Shown: positions 46,026-58,011, counted from the stretch's first letter. The stretch: 64,000 bases of DNA from Actinomucor elegans (GCA_026027325.1 JAMSLZ010000006.1:62001-126000), one strand, 5' to 3'. Numbers and translations are program-made. Notes: a model not told the origin generated them from the letters alone.

Positions 46026-49000
46026 CTAGAACGTTTTGATAGTACTGCTTTGATATGATTTGGGGCATAAGCGATACTTTAAATGCTCACTGATGACACA
46101 GGAAGAGATAGGCATATTTGATCCAGTGTTCAAAGAATTGGTCACTGCTGAATAGTTGGGGTACTTCATAATATACTCATCTAAACCGGGTAAATCTGGC
46201 TCAAATGACTGTACAATTCGAATAATCACAACACCAGGCTCTAGAAGAGGCAGATTGGTTAGCAAAACCAAACAGCTGCAACGAGTGACTCCGTCTTACC
46301 TGTCCAAGGCGACAATGCTAAATCAATGTCAGTACTCAGCTTAAAGCAATAGGGCGTAGTTTGCTTAAAATGACCTGGTGCAGGCCAAAACATGAATGAA
46401 GATTGATCTGGTAGAATAAACTTTTTTTTCGTAGTAATCGGTTAGTTCGAATATCCCATAGGTTGCTGGAATATAAGTTACCTCGACTGCCAAAGAATTT
46501 GTATCACTTGAATGATGAATGTCTGCTTCAATATGCATCTTGACTGGAAATTGAGATGTAAACTTGTAAGGTTTATCAGGATTAGGAAGTGGCAGAGTGA
46601 TCTCTGCTGTCGTGCGCTTCACTGGATTACTTAGGGAAATATCCAATGGTAGAAACGACTAAAATAAAATGCATAAGTGTATATTCTTCCATGAGTATGA
46701 TGTTTCATTACTGTAAGAAACGAGTGCAGCTTTGCCATCTTGGAAGTAGTTGGTAACTCACTTGCTGAAAGTAAATTGTCTTTTAAGTCTACCAATAACT
46801 GGTTATGAGAATTGCTATCTACTTGATTAAATATTTTAAGGGCAGTGTCTACACGGGAATGAAAAGCAAGCAGCATATTTTTTATGCTAAACGACGTGTT
46901 ATTCGAGCTACAGAGTGTATTAGTAGGCACTTTCAAAATTCATAGTATAATCTTACATTGGCATTTGTTTCAATACACCAAACATCCATATCATGTTAGC
47001 CATAGTGCGAAAGTAGGTTGCAGCACGGAGTGTTTCTTGGGATAAACCTAGAAAAGTATGCTGCATGGTGTATGAATAGCGCATGAGTGAAGCTGCTGCC
47101 ATTTGTGCTGTGGACGCATAGGTAGGAGAAGAATGGCTTTGCTTCACCTTGATCACCACTTCATAACATTGAAGATAAAGCTGTGCTAGTTCTGATCTGC
47201 CTACTAATATCGGTTTCAAGCTGGTGATGTATTGAAAGTTGCGTATAGCAACTCGGTTCGTGATGAGTGCTGTGGCTAATTCGTTGCGTTCTACTTGAGC
47301 CTTAATCACTTGAAACATGTCCACAGTTGTTTTCATGTAGTTTTCTGCATCTGCCGCTACTAATTTTTTAGCTGAAGCGCTGAATGTCATAGGAAGGCAA
47401 TCAATATCTCCCTCCAACTTGATACCAGCAATCTTGTAAAGTTTCTAATTGAAATATGGTTTACTTTTGGGAGGTTTTCTTTGGCGAGGATACAGTACTT
47501 ACTCGTAAATCAGGTATACAATCTGGATATTTGCTTTTATAGTACGCAAAGTGCCGAAAGATATATTTTGGCAGCTGATTCAGCATTTTCGCATTGGAAG
47601 AACAAGCATTAGCGATCAGGATCACGTATGCAGTATCTACAGTAAAATCATAAGATATATTATATTGTTTATTGGTTTACCACTTACACATGCTATCTTC
47701 AACATTGGCTTCTTTGGGTAAATATCTCTTGTCGAGTTTCAGTAGACTAGGAAACAGGTTCTCCATATAATCTTCATGACGTTTACCAACATCACCCAAG
47801 CATCGATAGATAGACAAGATATCCATAGGATATCTTTTCATGTTTGCTTCCAAGGCTTCTAGTAGCGTAGTCATGGACACTTGCATTGTTAAACGTACAA
47901 CCCTACCATTAAATGTATTAAGTGTACGTTTCTTAAATGGTTCGAATCAAGTCTTACGTGAGTAACTCATGGGTTGCTTGTCTAGCTAATGGGTCGCTAT
48001 CTTCCAGCGCGCCAACAGCAATTTCTAATTGTTCTTCATCAAATTCCAATGTATTTCTCGTACCAATTTTGCGTAAACTCTGAATCGCGTTCAGCCTAAT
48101 CTTGTCGATATCATCATTAAACATATCTATCAAAGGCAGTTTAGTCTATGTTCATTGGACTCCAAGTATAACACACTTTACCCACGAGAAATTCCACAGC
48201 TTTCTTGGTCAACTGCTCATTATACATACATAGCTCACAAATGGAATCTACACCAGCATATTAAATAGTCTGTTATATAGATATGCATGCTTATTACCTA
48301 TGGATGCATTTCTAACTTCTTGGAATTCATCTTCCAGCCCATGAATGAACGAACCACATGCACCTGAATCTAACAAATGAAACTCGTTTGATTCCACGTC
48401 GATATCACCTTCTGCAACAGGTATAGCACCATTTGCATATTTCTTTTGCTGCAATTTATATCTTGGTACTTTGCGTTTCAAATGAGACATAATCTGCTTA
48501 CTGAATGTTTGATTTAACGTGTCTGATCCAACGTTCTGATAAGAGGCCATCATGACACAGGCTTTTGTCCGTACAGTAATAGCAGAATCGTTGACCAAAT
48601 CACACACCTTGTTAAATGCATCATCAATCAATCGTGTCGTTTCATCAACTTGCTCATGGGCCAGTTTCATTCGATGTTCGGGATATAAAGAGCTCAAAAC
48701 ACTATAAGAAAACTGTCAACGATGTGTGGTTGACTAAACATCACATTGGCATTACCCCATCAAGTTCAATCCTCCCATACGCACTTCTTCATAATCATCC
48801 CTTAGAGAAGACACTGATAAATTATAAATTGCTAGGTCTAACGGACACCCTCTTAAATGCATTTGTGCTAATGAATTCAATGCACTCTTTCTCACTCGAG
48901 GATCACTGTCTTGTGCATAGTTGCTTACAATGGTTTGCACTTGCATTTGGGACAAGTGCTCCTGTTTGAAGATGAAAGGCAATAAGGAAAGTAAAGATAT

Positions 49001-49900
49001 GCTGACGGCTCGTACTTTGTGATGAGGATTACACAAGTCTGTTTTCAAGTTTTCATACAATGACTGGAATAACTTGACATCATCTGGCCTTTGAGTGATT
49101 TGCCGATTCTAATGGAATAAGTGAGCGAATCAAATCATAATAGTTTATTTATTATTACCTTTAAGATATGATCTATACAGCTGTACAAATGCCATTTCAC
49201 TTTGGTTGATTCTGTCTGAAGCTATGATATATATATATGAGTAACGTGTGCTATGTCGATGTTATGTATATGTATAATTTACCTGTGCCAACAGATACTC
49301 TATGATGACTGAAACATTGGCATTGGGGTATCGAGAGCATTTCTCTATCAGCAGAATCAACATGGCCTTTTAACAAGAAAAAACGTTAGCTCTTTTTGAT
49401 CAACCAATGCGTTGTATATTTGCGTACTTTGGCATCGCCATCCATCTCTTTTCCTAGTTGCCCTACAAGTATCTCCATGATGGATTTCTGTTGCGCCACT
49501 GTGAACTGAGGTATGTGTCGAGCTATTGCAAGCAGACACTATATCAAAGTAAGTAAACGGGCTTAAAGAACATTCTGTTTTGTTATTACTTGGACGCGTT
49601 CTTCCACTCTGCTCGAGTCTAAAAGTTCTAAGCGTAACTGTCAGAATAGAATCCCTGGGTTAGTCTATATGTAAAACCAAAATCAAATATTCCTATCAGG
49701 CAGTTACATTTGACCATGTGGCTCCGCTGGCTGCATTGCTTGTTATTGATTTACTGGTTGCAATATGATTTGATCTATGGAATTCATGTAAATGAAAGAA
49801 TGGTTTCCAATCGATAATTTGAAACGTACTCGTCTCGGTTGGCGTATATTAGCGATCCGCAATCATTTGAATCTTGATCTTCATCTAGAAAGCGTTTCAT
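46026..49900 (-). CDS. INTS4: Integrator complex subunit 4 (INTS4) homologue
   Basis: Seventeen ex­ons, all in phase with GT-AG introns (49900-49830, 49774-49708, 49637-49590, 49538-49428, 49366-49283, 49221-49159, 49108-48756, 48701-48298, 48247-48186, 48145-47958, 47902-47688, 47636-47503, 47444-46957, 46907-46712, 46658-46482, 46420-46300, 46240-46026), give 998 residues (human INTS4: 963). HEAT-like repeats fill about residues 45-560 (KTDLCNPHHKVRAVSISLLS, DSDPRVRKSALNSLAQMHL, FNDDIDKIRLNAIQSLRKIG). The strongly diagnostic block SGACGSFIHGLEDEFQEVR matches INTS4. A helical middle and a beta-rich C-terminal domain (ITLPLPNPDKPYKF, PGVVIIRIVQSFEPDLPG) follow. In animals INTS4 is the scaffold of the INTS4-9-11 RNA cleavage module acting on RNA polymerase II transcripts. 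Two junctions (donor GTGGGT at 48185; acceptor AAAAAAAAG at 46421) are weaker choices. Confidence 0.85.
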
Positions 49901-50553
49901 TCAATTTTATTATAATAAATATCCAGTAATTTTTAGTTTTTATTGAAGGGAAGCTTCCAATGTTGTACTCGAAAGCATTGCTCGTCAATAAAAGGCGCGT
50001 GGCGGTGTTTCCGGAACAACGTGTTTGATTGGATTTCTGTAACTGAATTAAAATGTGATTGATGATGATGAAAATTATGTGAGGAAATGAAACCTTAGTC
50101 TTTGAATGCACTTTTTCGCATAATCAAAAAATGTAAATAGGCGTCAACTACATTAACAAAGCTCTAGGATTTTTATTTACTCAAGTTATCTAACATTTAT
50201 CTTTAAATTATACTGTACATGCTAGTTCCATGTCTTTGCACATATAATTCAAATATTTCACAAGACAAAAATATAAAAATAATATTTAGCTATACCATTA
50301 TGCACAAGAAGCATTTTTGGTATTATAAATTACACCTCTAAAATGGCATGTTTTTATCAAAGAAAGTCAACCAAGAAAGTATTTTGAACCAAGGGGCATT
50401 GTCCAAGGAAAAATCGGATTTTTCCAAGCTGGAGAAATCTTCTCTCTGACGTCGATTCAGCCACTTATATGTCTGTGTAATAAGCATGGAGAATGAATAA
50501 AAAGCTCGCGGGCTCGCGTGTTTTCCTGTTACTCATTAGACTAAAAACCAAAA
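49901..50553. other. Divergent intergenic region INTS4/SNF5
   Basis: The 653 bp between the two starts hold no supported gene. It probably contains both promoters; no clear TATA or known site stands out. Confidence 0.4.
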
Positions 50554-51827
50554 ATGAATGGGCGTCAATATATTCATCACCAACCCATACAATTGCAGCC
50601 ACAGCCATTACAGCCTCTACAACCACAACAACTCGGACCTCGTCCACCACTACCTCAACAGCCCATGTATGCGCCAATGTATCAAGGTCCTTCACCGAAT
50701 ACACAAGGCTTCTTTTCAAGTTACTCGGCGCGTATCAAGAAATCACAAGACAACGCATTGTTATTACCTGCTAGCTACATATCTGGTAAACGTCAACGTC
50801 TAGGAGATGATTCAGACGAAGATTTCGAGGATCTATTAGAGAATTCTGATAATGAAGCTGAGCCTATAGCACAAGGCAGAGTAACACGATCTTCTACAGC
50901 TATTGCAGATGCTGAAGCAAAATCATTTGCTGCTTTGCAAGAACAAAACAAACTCTTGCCTCGAGTCGCTCACAAAAAGAATACAATGTTTCCACCAAGC
51001 GAACAGCTACTAGAGCATATATCTGAATTGACAGAGATATTGGTACCTATTCGATTAGATATTGATATGGATGAAGTCAAACTAAGAGATGTGTTTGTGT
51101 GGAATATGAATGGTAATGCAATTGCAGGTTTGAAAAGGAGTATGCTAAACATTTTTCCGAGTAGAACAGTTTTTGACACCTGAAATGTTTGCCGAGTTAC
51201 TATGTGAAGACCTGCAGTTGGAAGCATACAAGTTTGTAAAGCCCATATCGGAATCAATTCGCTCTCAAGTAATTGATTTCGAAGCTATTCATGAATATGA
51301 GTTACCAAACGCCAAGAATCATAGAGTAGAGATTAACGTAAGGCATACAGTTGAATTGTATCCATTGTATTAATGATATGTGTAGCTCGACCTTCAAATT
51401 GGTAAAGTCAACTTGAGAGACAAATTTGAATGGGATTTAAATAACATTGATACCAATGCACCCGAGATTTTCAGCCGCCAGTTATCAGCAGAGCTTGGAT
51501 TAGGTGGAGAATATGTCAATATTATAGCGCACGGCATTAGAGATGAGCTATTTAAACATCGGAAAAGAATGGTAGAAGAGGTACGATATGGCAAGTAAAG
51601 AGAAACTAAAGAGTCTTACACGTGTGATTTAGTATGAAGGATTGGACAAAAGAGATGATCATCTTGAAAGTGGGTTTAGGAAAATAACAGAAGCCTCTAA
51701 ATGGGCACCAAAGCTCGAAGTTTTATCTAACAACGAATTGGAGAAATTGCTAATTGCTCAAGAGCGAAATATTAGACGTCTTCGCCGTGAAACTCGATTC
51801 AAACGTAGCAGAAGATCAAGGCAATAA
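50554..51827 (+). CDS. SNF5/SFH1/SMARCB1-type chromatin remodeler subunit
   Basis: Four exons (50554-51112, 51165-51337, 51386-51580, 51633-51827) give 373 residues, near human SMARCB1 (385) and yeast Sfh1 (426). A Gln/Pro-rich head (LQPQPLQPLQPQQLGPRPP) is followed by the two SNF5 repeats: ILVPIRLDIDMDEVKLRDVF with TPEMFAELLCEDLQL, and LDLQIGKVNLRDKFEWDLN with PEIFSRQLSAELGLGGEYV. The basic C-terminal tail (RRLRRETRFKRSRRSRQ) is the type that contacts the nucleosome acidic patch in SMARCB1. The protein is a core subunit of SWI/SNF or RSC complexes; sequence alone does not say which, though the short size favours the Sfh1/SMARCB1 type. It is divergent from INTS4. Confidence 0.93.
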
Positions 51828-51935
51828 ATTTACATAACCTATTTATGGTAAAAACGCTTCTTGCGCTGTGACGTTTGTGTGTGTTTCATCTTGCCAAGGC
51901 TTTCTTGGTTCTTTTCTTTCTTTTCGTTATTAACA

Positions 51936-53606
51936 ATGCTGACTATATTACAATCAGAGTTCATATTCTCGACAAAAGGCTTACTATTCTATACGATTAT
52001 AGCACTTATTCTTTGGTTCCTTCGAGATTATTCACAATGGAGATCGAATCGACTAAACAATAAAGATTCAACCAACATACCTACTTTGACTTCTGTAAAA
52101 GAGAGTCTTTCTGACGCGTCAACACCGAAAAATCAAGAACAAGACAACACTGAGCCATTGTCGCTGGCACACTATATTTTGGTGACACCTTTCGCAGCAT
52201 TGTATATTATAAGCAGAGCCATCTTGGATGCACTGCGCTACAGTATCTATTTTACGCTTTGGTCAATTGAGCGATCTATACCTTACATTGATGACTGGTT
52301 ATTTGATTTTGTCACTATTACGCTACCAAACGTTTGTAACAAAACTGAAGATTGGTGGCTACAACAGGGCAGACCAGCTTGCATTCGAACCAAAACTCAT
52401 TTACAGCAGCATACCATCCCCAATACTGTAGATGCACTTGAAATATTTTTTGTGACGATGTATAAAATAGGATGCGTAGTTCAGGCTTCAATACTCGACT
52501 TTGTCGCTGCTTGGAAACGATTTATCCATCGCCATGATTGGCATCAGTTAGCTACTGATTTGAGTGACATTGCTTACACTACAATATGGGCTCCCCTAGT
52601 TTGGGTTGTTACGCGCACAACCCACCTTTGTCATATTGTATATACAGGTATCCGAGCTACAGTTGTTTCTATTGCAAACGAAATCAAATGGATATTTACT
52701 ATCGCTATCCCAACCATCTACACCTACTTGATTTCGACTCGTTTGGCAAAGATACTGTATCAGGGATTCAACTATACTGGTCAGCAATTACAACGCATTT
52801 GTTTCCTAATTTTTCAATACATTCTGTCTCCAACTTTGGGACGTTTATTGACATGGACAGTCAAAGCAATTGACCATTTCATCATTCTTTTGCAGCAGCA
52901 TACAATCCATGCTAAATTAGTTCGAATGTATCGCTATATTGCTCCTAATACAGTCTGGATCGTCCTTGAGATGAGCAGCCTGTTGGCATCTAGCTTGGAA
53001 GGTGCTCGTCTCTTGCACCATCAGTTGCTACACCCTGCCTATCAGCTAATGATGAAGCATCTGATGCCTCGCTTAGCCATTGCATATCAAGCGATGGTTG
53101 AGGGTTTATGTCGTTGGTATGAAACAAATTTATACCCTGCATGGCTCCAAGTGTATCCTTATTTGAACACACCACTTTATTGGATCTACACTAACCTCAC
53201 TGTACCTGTTTATCGCGAAGTCTATGCATGTCTTACTGCTATAGCAACTTATTTGACCCAACATTTAGCTGCTCATATTTGGACAGCCATCACATGGCTG
53301 ATAACAGTCTCCACGGCCTTTGCTCAAAGTGCATATAGCGTAATTCAGGTGTGGTTAACCAAGCAAGCGCCTGTTCTAGCGAGAATAATTCATACATCCT
53401 ATGAATGGCTGATTCATTCGTGCGATTGGAATGCCTTGCAACGAGATATAACAACTATAGTAGCTTCATTTTATGAATGGGTTGCAGAACAGTCAAACTT
53501 GCTATACTCATCATTGGAAAGGTCTTTAGTTACTTGGGCTAATGAACAAGATGGTGGACAAATGAAAAAGTCAACAGAAGGAATTACTATGAAAAAAGTA
53601 TCTTGA
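51936..53606 (+). CDS. Unknown protein of repeated amphipathic, aromatic helices
   Basis: One exon; the first ATG (51936) gives 556 residues. A strong hydrophobic span near the N terminus (KGLLFYTIIALILWFLRDY) looks like a signal anchor, followed by a short polar linker. From about residue 70 to 540 the protein is a chain of some twelve 30-40 residue units, each with W/Y-rich amphipathic or membrane-like segments, e.g. ARAILDALRYSIYFTLWSIER-like units, WAPLVWVVTRTTHLCHIVY, YPAWLQVYPYLNTPLYWIY. Tryptophan content is very high. I recognise no family. It may lie on or in an internal membrane or a lipid droplet; this is inference from composition. It follows the SNF5 gene in the same direction after 108 bases. 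Confidence 0.75.
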   Translation: MLTILQSEFIFSTKGLLFYTIIALILWFLRDYSQWRSNRLNNKDSTNIPTLTSVKESLSDASTPKNQEQDNTEPLSLAHYILVTPFAALYIISRAILDALRYSIYFTLWSIERSIPYIDDWLFDFVTITLPNVCNKTEDWWLQQGRPACIRTKTHLQQHTIPNTVDALEIFFVTMYKIGCVVQASILDFVAAWKRFIHRHDWHQLATDLSDIAYTTIWAPLVWVVTRTTHLCHIVYTGIRATVVSIANEIKWIFTIAIPTIYTYLISTRLAKILYQGFNYTGQQLQRICFLIFQYILSPTLGRLLTWTVKAIDHFIILLQQHTIHAKLVRMYRYIAPNTVWIVLEMSSLLASSLEGARLLHHQLLHPAYQLMMKHLMPRLAIAYQAMVEGLCRWYETNLYPAWLQVYPYLNTPLYWIYTNLTVPVYREVYACLTAIATYLTQHLAAHIWTAITWLITVSTAFAQSAYSVIQVWLTKQAPVLARIIHTSYEWLIHSCDWNALQRDITTIVASFYEWVAEQSNLLYSSLERSLVTWANEQDGGQMKKSTEGITMKKVS

Positions 53607-53958
53607 TCATCATTCCGTAGCATGATTCAACTTAGTGTATAACTAAATAAACTTGCTTATTCTACTGTTTTGATTATATCATATGAGTATGAGCGCAAAA
53701 ATATATGCTCGTCTTTATTTTTTATAAAATTTTAGTAAATGCGTTCTGAACTTAGAGTACTAATCAAATGCATTAGAAGAGCAAAAATAGCTTTACGCTC
53801 TGGAATTCAACAACATAGTTATGAAATGAGTATATTTTCTGTTAGTTATTGACAAATATAGCTGTTCTTTTTTAACATGTCCAAGCTACTAGATGTGGCA
53901 TTAAACCGGATTGAGAAATATAAAGATGTGAAAAATGGGCAAAACAGAAAAAAAATCC

Positions 53959-53989
<31 letters not shown>

Positions 53990-54687
53990 GAAGCATAGAG
54001 TATATGGTACTTTGAAAGCATGGATTATTAATACAATAGGTGCAATATATGGGGAAAAAATTTAATAAAATACTCGGTCTATCATTGCATTCCAAAAAGG
54101 AGTAAAAAATCGATTTTGGCTAATAACCTGATTAATTGACGGAAATCGCTAATAATCTTTGCATCCGTATATGTTCAATTAGATTCTTATTCTTTGTCAT
54201 TGAAAACGGTATCAACGCCTGTATTAGAAAAAATAGAAGTACTGTGTTTCTAAACGAGCTTTTTTAAATCATGAACCAACCGATGAAGTTTGGGGTAACA
54301 AGTGTAGAAGACAAGAATTTTTCATTGGTTACTGGAGAATTATCATCAAAGATTGAACAGAATGGCAAAACTCACAAAATTGCATCTTATTCAAGAACTA
54401 GTGACGATGAAGCCCTGAAATCCGAGACATTGATAGAAATTTATAAGCTAGTATTAACAAACAAACTTTCAAGGCGTATCTAGATGAAAATAAAAGCTAG
54501 ACATCTTCGAAATTTTAGCATTTTTACTCTTTAAGGTAATGTTCTACTGATTAGTTTCCTACAAAATGTAGAATTCTCTACAATTTTCGTTAAACTTTCA
54601 AAATATAATACTATATCTATATCTATATCGCGATTGTTTTTTTTGGACTGTAAAAATTTTCGGAAATCAGCAAGATGTTCTAACCAA

Positions 54688-54768
54688 CATTAGATCTTTC
54701 AACCGCTCTTGATCAAATGTCGCATCTGAATTGTAATCCATATTTACAATGAGTTGATATATCAGGTA
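54688..54768 (+). repeat. Copy of the dispersed ~90 bp repeat
   Basis: It reads TTAGATCTTTCAACCGCTC, TTGATCAAATGTCGCATCTG and TTTACAATGAGTTGATATATC in order, keeping the block order and direction of the other forward copies. Confidence 0.55.
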
Positions 54769-55236
54769 AGCATTCTATTTTACTTAATTATGCTTTGGTT
54801 GATCTTTTTCTCATTTGCCATCTATTTAGTTCTAATGAACAAAACGAGCATCTACTTCTTTTGTCTAATAAAGAAATCTCGGATTGTCTTGAGTAGGTGA
54901 GACAAGTAATCATATTTGGCCGAGCCGCGATATTCGCCAAAAATTGAATTGATCTATTACAGAAAAGATATGGCATGGATGAATCGTAATTTGACGTTCT
55001 CTACTATCCTAGTCTAAATGTCAATTTTCAGGTAATAAATCACGTATTATTGCAATATATTGGATTGAGATGGATTGGGTTGGTTCTGACACACCTAGTG
55101 CCTGAAATAACCTAATGTTTGGTTATGGTGATACAAAGAAAACGTACTACAGTAACTCAAACACCACTAGGAAGAAGTAGACTTTTCTAAAAGAAAAAGA
55201 GCTAAAGCAGGGCTTTTTGATTGCGCGATAGAACTA

Positions 55237-55257
55237 AGAGAGAGAGAGAGAGAGAGG
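55237..55257. repeat. AG dinucleotide microsatellite
   Basis: About ten uninterrupted AG units. No link to a gene is evident; it lies 400 bp upstream of the F-box gene. Confidence 0.8.
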
Positions 55258-55661
55258 AGACCAAGTAACTAGAAGCAAGTTGCCGTAAAAGCGCTTACCC
55301 GAAACCAGAATACTTTTTAGGTAATTTTTTTTTCGCAAACAGTACAATGATTGGAGCTCAAAGGTGAAATGTTTGAATTTTAGCATTGATGATATCCTTT
55401 TAAGTTCTAGGCTAAAAGTTATGTAAAAGCGTACAAAAAAACCAAAAAAGTGCTTAGGAGGCACAAGGCTGTTTTAGCGTAGGGGTGGGCAGGGCAGTTT
55501 CGTAAAAAAGCGCTTGGTGAAATAGGCTTATAACCCAAGACTTACCATTTTAGTGCTATGATATTCTAGACCCTACTCTATTTCGCTATTAAACGCTTTC
55601 TTTTCTCTAAATTTTTCTTTTCTTCTTCTTTATGAATATTTCTTTTTATCTTATATAATAA

Positions 55662-57345
55662 ATGACACACCATTGGCATACATCTTGTATGTTACTGTCT
55701 CTACCTAAAGAACTCTTATTGGAGATAATAACTTCCGTAGCATTGGATCCTTATCAACTGTTTCCAACTTCGCTATTAGAGCTATCCCAATGCTGTAAAT
55801 ACTTATACCATCTTGTACATAAAGACCCTTGGAGACAGCAAACTCTATGGCCGCGTGCATTCCACCATCGCTTTGATACAGCTGCAATTTATCGCCGTCG
55901 ATTACACCACAACCTCAACTGGCAGGCAGTGCTTGCAAGACGCTGTAAAGCACTATATCAATGCCGTTCCTTTGCAGCTACACCTTCACAAGTCGAAAAA
56001 CTAAATTCGATAGACTGGGAAGTGATCTGGGATATGATTACTGAACATGGTACAGTCTCAAACCAAATCGGTTTATAAATCTAACCATACATATCGTAGA
56101 TCAACATAACATTCCTCATCTACTACATTATCAAGTAGAGTTTGCTGCCGGTATAGCGTTTCAATTGGGCGCTTATCGTGATCGAGAGGTTTATCCCGTG
56201 GTGTTACCTATTCTTTCGCTGCTTGTCAATTATGGCAAGTAACTAACATTTGGCCAATCAGACCCTAGTTAACTTTATATTCTTTAGACTTCTCAATTAC
56301 ACGATTTTTTCAATCGGACGATTCTATTGTATCCAATGAACTGAGTCAATTTGCTTACAACTTTGAAGCAGATGCACTCATTACACAGCACACACCATTG
56401 AGGTATTTCCATTCTTGGTCCTCCCCGGTTGATCATCATCAAACCCTACAAAGCTCTAGATTTTATCCTGCCCAAGATCCATTAGCTTCTGCTTTTCACC
56501 TGTTCTTTACAACCATCTTTGCAAAACACCCAAATATCTATCAAGCCATACCCGGATGCATTCCTATCCCGTTATTCTCTTTACAATCCGAATTATTCGA
56601 CGTTGAATTCCTCAGACGTTATGAACGAAATCTTTTTTTAGCCAGTCTTCAAGAATCTCGTCTAGGCTGGGAAGAAAAGCAGCAACGCGCCATTGAATCC
56701 CCACCTACTCCTTTACATAACATTTATGCTGCTTCTGGCTTTGCTTCTGCCAGTCATTTCGTCAGTGAATCCCATTTAATTGAAGGCGAATGGATGGGCT
56801 ACTATACATTCCAAGATCCTGATGATGCTGAAGGATCAAATATGGAAGACTGGTTCGATGGCCCAATGCGTATCACCATCAAAATCGTACCATTGGAAGA
56901 TGCTTCAGGTGAACCTATCAGCCAATCATCGTGGCTTTCTCGCTGGTTAGACGAGGATGAACCACGGAAAAGACGCAAGATAAATAATAATATAGCCACC
57001 AGCATTCAAAATAATTTTTGCATCGACTCTACTTCAAAAAAGGATCAATTCCCTTCAAGACATCTCAAGGCTTGCCCTTTGACTCGATTCGAAGGAACAG
57101 GTGTCGATAACTTGGGTACTTTTTCTATCACTGGCCTTGTAGATGATACTGAAGAGGGTCAAGTCACTTGGGAAAAAAACTATGTAGATTCTGGTGAAAC
57201 TTGGGAATACTCTGGTCGATTCTCTTGGCCTATGGGGCTCTGCGGAAGATGGGGCGATGAAGAGTACGGTGGACCCTGGTGGATGTGGAGAGTATCTGAT
57301 AATGAAACAAATCTGCCTATAAACATCTCAACTGTAACAAAATAA
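55662..57345 (+). CDS. F-box protein with a C-terminal beta domain
   Basis: Three exons (55662-56049, 56100-56234, 56288-57345) give 526 residues. An F-box is at about residues 12-60 (SLPKELLLEIITSVALD, LLELSQCCKYLYHLVHKDPW). The middle is helical (YQVEFAAGIAFQLGAYRDRE). The C-terminal half (about 330-515) is beta-rich with IEGEWMGYYTFQDPDDAEG, FEGTGVDNLGTFSITGLVDD and GGPWWMWRVSD, likely the substrate-binding fold, similar in look to other fungal F-box proteins. The product is probably an SCF ligase receptor; substrates unknown. The second intron starts with GC (TATG|GCAAGT), a GC-AG intron; a GT site four bases on would throw the long last exon out of frame. Confidence 0.85.
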
Positions 57346-58011
57346 TCACACACACATTCATTCATTCCCTTCATTCTTTTTTTTTTCTCTTTGTACTATT
57401 ACTCTATTTTTTTTTTTCTTTCTTCTGGTCAAGAAATTTTCATAAGCACTACGTTATAAGCAATAATACCATCTTACAAGCATATACATTTAAGCCCTCT
57501 TTTAATAATAAACTTTTTTTTTTTTGTTTAATGGAACACTTGGAATATGTCAAGGGATAAACAAGACTCTTTTACACAACGGGTTGGCCCATAAAAAGAA
57601 CTAATTACATGTAAGGTACAACCATCGTACTGTAAAAACACGTGGCGTTTATATATAAAAACGCGTCACGAAAATTCTTGGTCAGTGCAGAAAACGCGAA
57701 CCAGAAATTAATAATAATATATTGACGCACAATGCGAGGTTAACTATGAAGCATTCTTTGATCTGCACAAAGTGCTTCGATTAACTGAAAATGAAGGCGC
57801 AGTCACTATGGCGTATCAAAACAGTATATATATCACTCAATAATTTACGTCTCATGAAACGACTAGATCAAATAGAATTACAATGCATAACAAAATACAG
57901 TTCTATAAAGGTTCGTAAAAACTTGCTTTTATATATATATATATATATATATAGGCGCTTCTTTAATAGACTAAAAGAGACCTAATGATATAACTCCTCT
58001 AAAGAATAAGT
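57346..58011. other. Convergent 3' region with a TA repeat
   Basis: The stretch between the F-box gene and eL32 (tail to tail) has T-rich tracts and a TA microsatellite at 57930-57953. The open frame at 57791-57985 runs into this repeat and is not taken as a gene. Confidence 0.5.

Larger units (their letters stand above)
53607..55661. other. Gene-poor stretch of about 2 kb with relics
   Basis: Contents: A29 at 53959-53987; a coding-like fragment at 54271-54483 (+) reading EDKNFSLVTGELSSKIEQNG then SDDEALKSETLIEIYKLVL, possibly a relic of a multi-copy gene; a repeat copy at about 54688-54768; and an AG microsatellite at 55237-55257. No intact gene is supported. Confidence 0.5.

Noticed and set aside
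47930..47955. GGTTCGAATCAAG as a tRNA B-box
   Set aside because: It lies in a 55 bp INTS4 intron with no A-box or cloverleaf around it. I found no tRNA gene in the window.
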